From: an uncultured Schwartzia sp.
Lineage (GTDB): Bacteria; Bacillota; Negativicutes; Selenomonadales; Selenomonadaceae
NCBI GenBank assembly: GCA_905372875.1
Contig: CAJPQU010000109.1
Location: 1-6,536 of the forward strand
DNA length: 6,536 bases
Direction: 5' to 3'
Below, piece by piece: positions 4,794 to 6,536 of the stretch (the first letter of the stretch is position 1; every line of letters starts with the position of its first letter). Position numbers and translations under genes: made by a program. Below the pieces are notes generated by a model. It had not been told where the DNA came from, made no database searches, and worked only from the letters and a program-made list of their open reading frames with translations.

Positions 4794-5543
4794 ATGACCG
4801 ACGTAGAAAAACTTGCCTCCATACTCAAAAGCAGCCATGGGGCGGTCTTTTTTGGCGGCGCCGGCATGTCCACGGAGTCCGGCGTGCCGGATTTTCGCAG
4901 CGCAAACGGTATATACAGCCGAAAGCTCCATCAGGAATTTCGCCCGGAAGAAATGGCGTCCCACAGCTTTTTGGTACATCATCCCGAAGCCTTTTTTGAA
5001 TTTTACCGCGAACATCGCATCTTTCATAACATCAGGCCCAACGCCGGACACGAGGCACTGGCCGAGTTGGAACGGCGCGGCATCGTGCGCTTGGTCGTCA
5101 CGCAAAACATCGACGGGCTTCATCAGGCGGCAGGCTCCCAAAACGTCTGTGAGCTGCACGGCTCGATTGCCCGCTGGCCATGCACCGTTTGCGGCACAAT
5201 CTACCCGACGGCGTACGTCCTGCAGGAAGAACAAAAGCCCATTCCATACTGCGAAGCCTGCGGCGGCCTGGTACGCCCCGGCGTCGTCCTCTACGGGGAA
5301 GGGCTGGATCCTGATGTCTTGGAAAAATCTATCCGTGCCATTCGCGACGCCGATACCCTCATCGTAGGCGGCACCTCCCTCGTCGTCTATCCGGCGGCGG
5401 GGCTCATCGATTATTTTCAAGGCCGCCATCTGGTTCTCATCAACCAAACCGAAACGCACGCCGACGCCAGCGCCGATTTAGTGATCCGAAGCCCCATCGG
5501 CCAAGTGCTGAAAGAAGCCGTAGCCGCCCTCCCCCAAAGATGA
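4794..5543 (+). CDS. SIR2-family NAD-dependent protein deacylase (sirtuin)
   Basis: This complete 249-residue cytoplasmic sirtuin removes acetyl or other acyl groups from protein lysines, consuming NAD+ and releasing nicotinamide and O-acyl-ADP-ribose. Seen in order are the NAD-binding GGAGMSTESGVPDFRS (21-36), TQNIDGLH (103-110), the catalytic histidine in LHGS (H122), a zinc ribbon with Cys130, Cys133, Cys153 and Cys156, VVLYGEGLD (164-172), GTSLVVYPAAG (193-203) and INQT (216-219). All catalytic and zinc residues are present. The VVLYxEGLD and GTSLVVYP forms are those I associate with Firmicute sirtuins. The CobB/SIRT5 Tyr-x-x-Arg desuccinylase pair is not kept: Y71 is followed by H74, so deacetylase activity is more likely (inference). 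AGGAGG (4778-4783) lies ten bases before the ATG. The gene converges with the minus-strand DUF1638 gene, with 110 bases between the stops and no clear terminator. Confidence 0.93.
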   Translation: MTDVEKLASILKSSHGAVFFGGAGMSTESGVPDFRSANGIYSRKLHQEFRPEEMASHSFLVHHPEAFFEFYREHRIFHNIRPNAGHEALAELERRGIVRLVVTQNIDGLHQAAGSQNVCELHGSIARWPCTVCGTIYPTAYVLQEEQKPIPYCEACGGLVRPGVVLYGEGLDPDVLEKSIRAIRDADTLIVGGTSLVVYPAAGLIDYFQGRHLVLINQTETHADASADLVIRSPIGQVLKEAVAALPQR

Positions 5544-5653
5544 CTGGTCATGAAAAAAACCTCGCCACAGAGTGCGCCTCTCGTAAACAAGTTTCCCGTC
5601 CGGGGGGTGCAGTGTAGTTGGTATAGCGGCCGCAGAACATCCACACGTTCCCG

Positions 5654-6307
5654 TCAAACATTCGGCAGAAAGCCATCCTTTGGTACCGTTTCCCCCGGCG
5701 AAAGGATCAAAAAATCCTCGTCGATGCGCCCCGCTGCCATCGTATGCAAAATGCCGCAGGGCCCGGGGACGACCGTGACGGACGCCTCCACCAGCTCCGC
5801 CAGCGGCGCGACATAGGTCTCTACCGGGCGCAAATCATAGCAGCCGGTGTCGATGAGATAGAAATCGCGGATCGGGCGATAGAGGCGGCGAAGATAGTCC
5901 CTCCCCGCTTCTTTCCCCATCCGCGCTATCACCCGGTCGTAATCGATCTCCGAATTTTTCGTGTAGGCAGCCCAGCTCGCGGTCATGAAGGCGCCGCGAA
6001 TGTCCCGCTTCAAAGCGCTCAATTTTTCCCCGGAGAGAAGGATGTCCAAACAGTCGCGGGTGCGGGGAATGACCAACTCGGCCTCCCCTGCCTGAAGTCC
6101 CGCCGTCCCACCGCCGCACCCCGAAGGACAAAGGTACACCCGCCGGATGCCCTTCAATGTCTGCAAAGTTTCCTGTAAGTAGGCCCGCAATTCCTGCGGA
6201 TCCCGGTGGAGCCGCCCGGGGAGAAACCGCAGCGGGATCTCTTTCCCTGCGTATATGGCAAGCAGTTCCCGCCGCAGGGTAGGACAGGCCAAAATCAGTT
6301 CCTCCAT
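5654..6307 (-). CDS. DUF1638 family protein of unknown function
   Basis: This 217-residue soluble protein matches DUF1638 by its pattern: an N-terminal LILACPTLRREL (4-15), CPSGCGGGTAGL (60-71) in place of the usual glycine-cysteine block, the signature VIPRTRDC (79-86), and the MTASW segment (108-112) that follows. Six cysteines (8, 60, 64, 86, 156, 184), mostly in motifs, suggest metal or cofactor binding, but this is inference. From general knowledge, DUF1638 genes are often found near corrinoid-dependent methyltransferase genes in anaerobes and methanogens; no such gene is visible here. The ATG at 6307 has an AAGGA site six to ten bases upstream. Upstream on the same strand is hypE, separated by 86 bases that hold a hairpin. 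No consensus promoter is seen between them, so the gene may depend on read-through from the hyp operon. Confidence 0.85.
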   Translation of the reverse strand: MEELILACPTLRRELLAIYAGKEIPLRFLPGRLHRDPQELRAYLQETLQTLKGIRRVYLCPSGCGGGTAGLQAGEAELVIPRTRDCLDILLSGEKLSALKRDIRGAFMTASWAAYTKNSEIDYDRVIARMGKEAGRDYLRRLYRPIRDFYLIDTGCYDLRPVETYVAPLAELVEASVTVVPGPCGILHTMAAGRIDEDFLILSPGETVPKDGFLPNV

Positions 6308-6344
6308 GCTTTTTCCTTCCCGATACAGCGATCAAGTTGTAAAG

Positions 6345-6390
6345 AAACAGCGCCCGTTCCTTCCCTCGGGAAGCGAAAGAGGCGCTGTTT
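6345..6390 (-). terminator. Hairpin terminator after hypE, possibly bidirectional
   Basis: AAACAGCGCC (6345-6354) and GGCGCTGTTT (6381-6390) form a perfect 10-bp stem. A second hairpin inside (TTCCC at 6361-6365 with GGGAA at 6368-6372) shortens the loop. On the minus strand it begins four bases after the hypE stop and leads into a TTTCTTT tail. On the plus strand the tail is a cleaner run of seven T residues (6388-6394), so it could also stop antisense transcription entering hypE. The weaker minus-strand tail may allow read-through into the DUF1638 gene. Confidence 0.7.
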
Positions 6391-6393
6391 TTT

Positions 6394-6536
6394 TCAACAA
6401 ATCCGCGGCACTAAGCTTCCCAAGGGCATTTCTACGATACGGATGCCACCGAAAGGGGTTTTTAGGCCGACTTGTCCGGCAGCCTCCGCCGTAGTATGGC
6501 CGATGACGGCGGCGTCGCGCCCCAGCGGGTGACTAT
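6394..6536 (-). CDS. hypE: Hydrogenase maturation protein HypE, C-terminal end (partial)
   Basis: Only the last 46 codons are in the window; the gene continues beyond the right edge. Translating the minus strand from 6534 gives SHPLGRDAAVIG..., then KTPFGGIRIVEMPLGSLVPR and a final Ile-Cys before the stop at 6394-6396. The HPLGxDAAxIG segment, the TPFGGxRIV strand and the terminal PRIC are the characteristic end of HypE. The last cysteine is the residue that accepts a carbamoyl group from HypF and is dehydrated to a thiocyanate. That provides the cyanide ligands of the [NiFe]-hydrogenase iron, working with HypC and HypD in the cytoplasm. The essential cysteine is intact, so the visible part looks functional. 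The rest of a hyp operon is expected to the right. Confidence 0.92.
   Translation of the reverse strand, partial: SHPLGRDAAVIGHTTAEAAGQVGLKTPFGGIRIVEMPLGSLVPRIC

Noticed and set aside
4662..5459. 265-codon minus-strand ORF opposite the sirtuin
   Set aside because: It runs antisense to a complete sirtuin with all catalytic motifs, its product shows no recognisable domain, and it is explained by GC-rich codon use leaving the opposite frame open.
5604..5640. tRNA-like D-arm string (GTGTAGTTGGTATAGC) after the sirtuin
   Set aside because: It resembles a tRNA D arm, but no matching acceptor stem, anticodon arm or GTTCRA T-arm can be drawn, so it is neither a tRNA nor a convincing remnant.
1..6536. 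CRISPR array, insertion sequence, prophage or toxin-antitoxin locus
   Set aside because: There are no regularly spaced repeats, transposase or integrase motifs, or terminal inverted repeats. The tandem small proteins are paralogous to each other and do not look like a toxin plus antitoxin.

Overview
The window looks like ordinary chromosome from an anaerobic Firmicute-type bacterium. Nearly every gene has a strong AGGAGG-type ribosome binding site, the clearest promoter is TTGACA-N17-TACAAT, intrinsic terminators are common, and AT-rich intergenic stretches separate moderately GC-rich genes. A [NiFe]-hydrogenase maturation gene (hypE), a DUF1638 protein and a Firmicute-style sirtuin fit an anaerobe. 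My best guess is a diderm Firmicute (Negativicutes, for example a Megasphaera- or Selenomonas-like genus), but that is inference and no rRNA or marker gene is present to settle it.

Layout. Positions 1-443 hold no convincing protein gene. They contain a leftward promoter (64-92), a rightward promoter (135-168) feeding a probable structured small RNA or leader that ends in a strong intrinsic terminator (about 175-312), a perfect 20-bp palindrome (330-349), and a second rightward promoter (365-398) built like the first. Two tandem small genes (444-656 and 772-981) encode proteins of 70 and 69 residues that are clearly paralogous and that I do not recognise; a 13-bp stem terminator (1081-1125) closes the pair. 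An AT-rich regulatory stretch (1126-1296) with several inverted repeats precedes a two-gene unit: a 73-residue charged small protein (1297-1518) and, 12 bases later, a 428-residue DASS/SLC13-type anion transporter (1531-2817), ended by a 15-bp stem terminator (2866-2903).

Next come a near-consensus promoter (2945-2973), a leader hairpin and an exported UshA-type 5'-nucleotidase/metallophosphatase (3036-4640). An imperfect terminator-like hairpin (4694-4755) separates it from a SIR2-family NAD-dependent deacylase (4794-5543). On the minus strand, convergent with the sirtuin, lie a DUF1638 protein (5654-6307) and, upstream of it, the last 46 codons of hypE (6394-6536), with a hairpin terminator between them.

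The genes do not form one pathway. The possible links are loose. The nucleotidase would salvage phosphate and nucleosides (possibly including pyridine nucleotides) outside the cytoplasm, and the neighbouring sirtuin consumes NAD+ inside. The DUF1638 protein sits behind a hydrogenase maturation operon. The least explained part is the first 1.3 kb: a candidate non-coding RNA, a shared promoter architecture, several palindromes and a pair of unknown paralogous small proteins.
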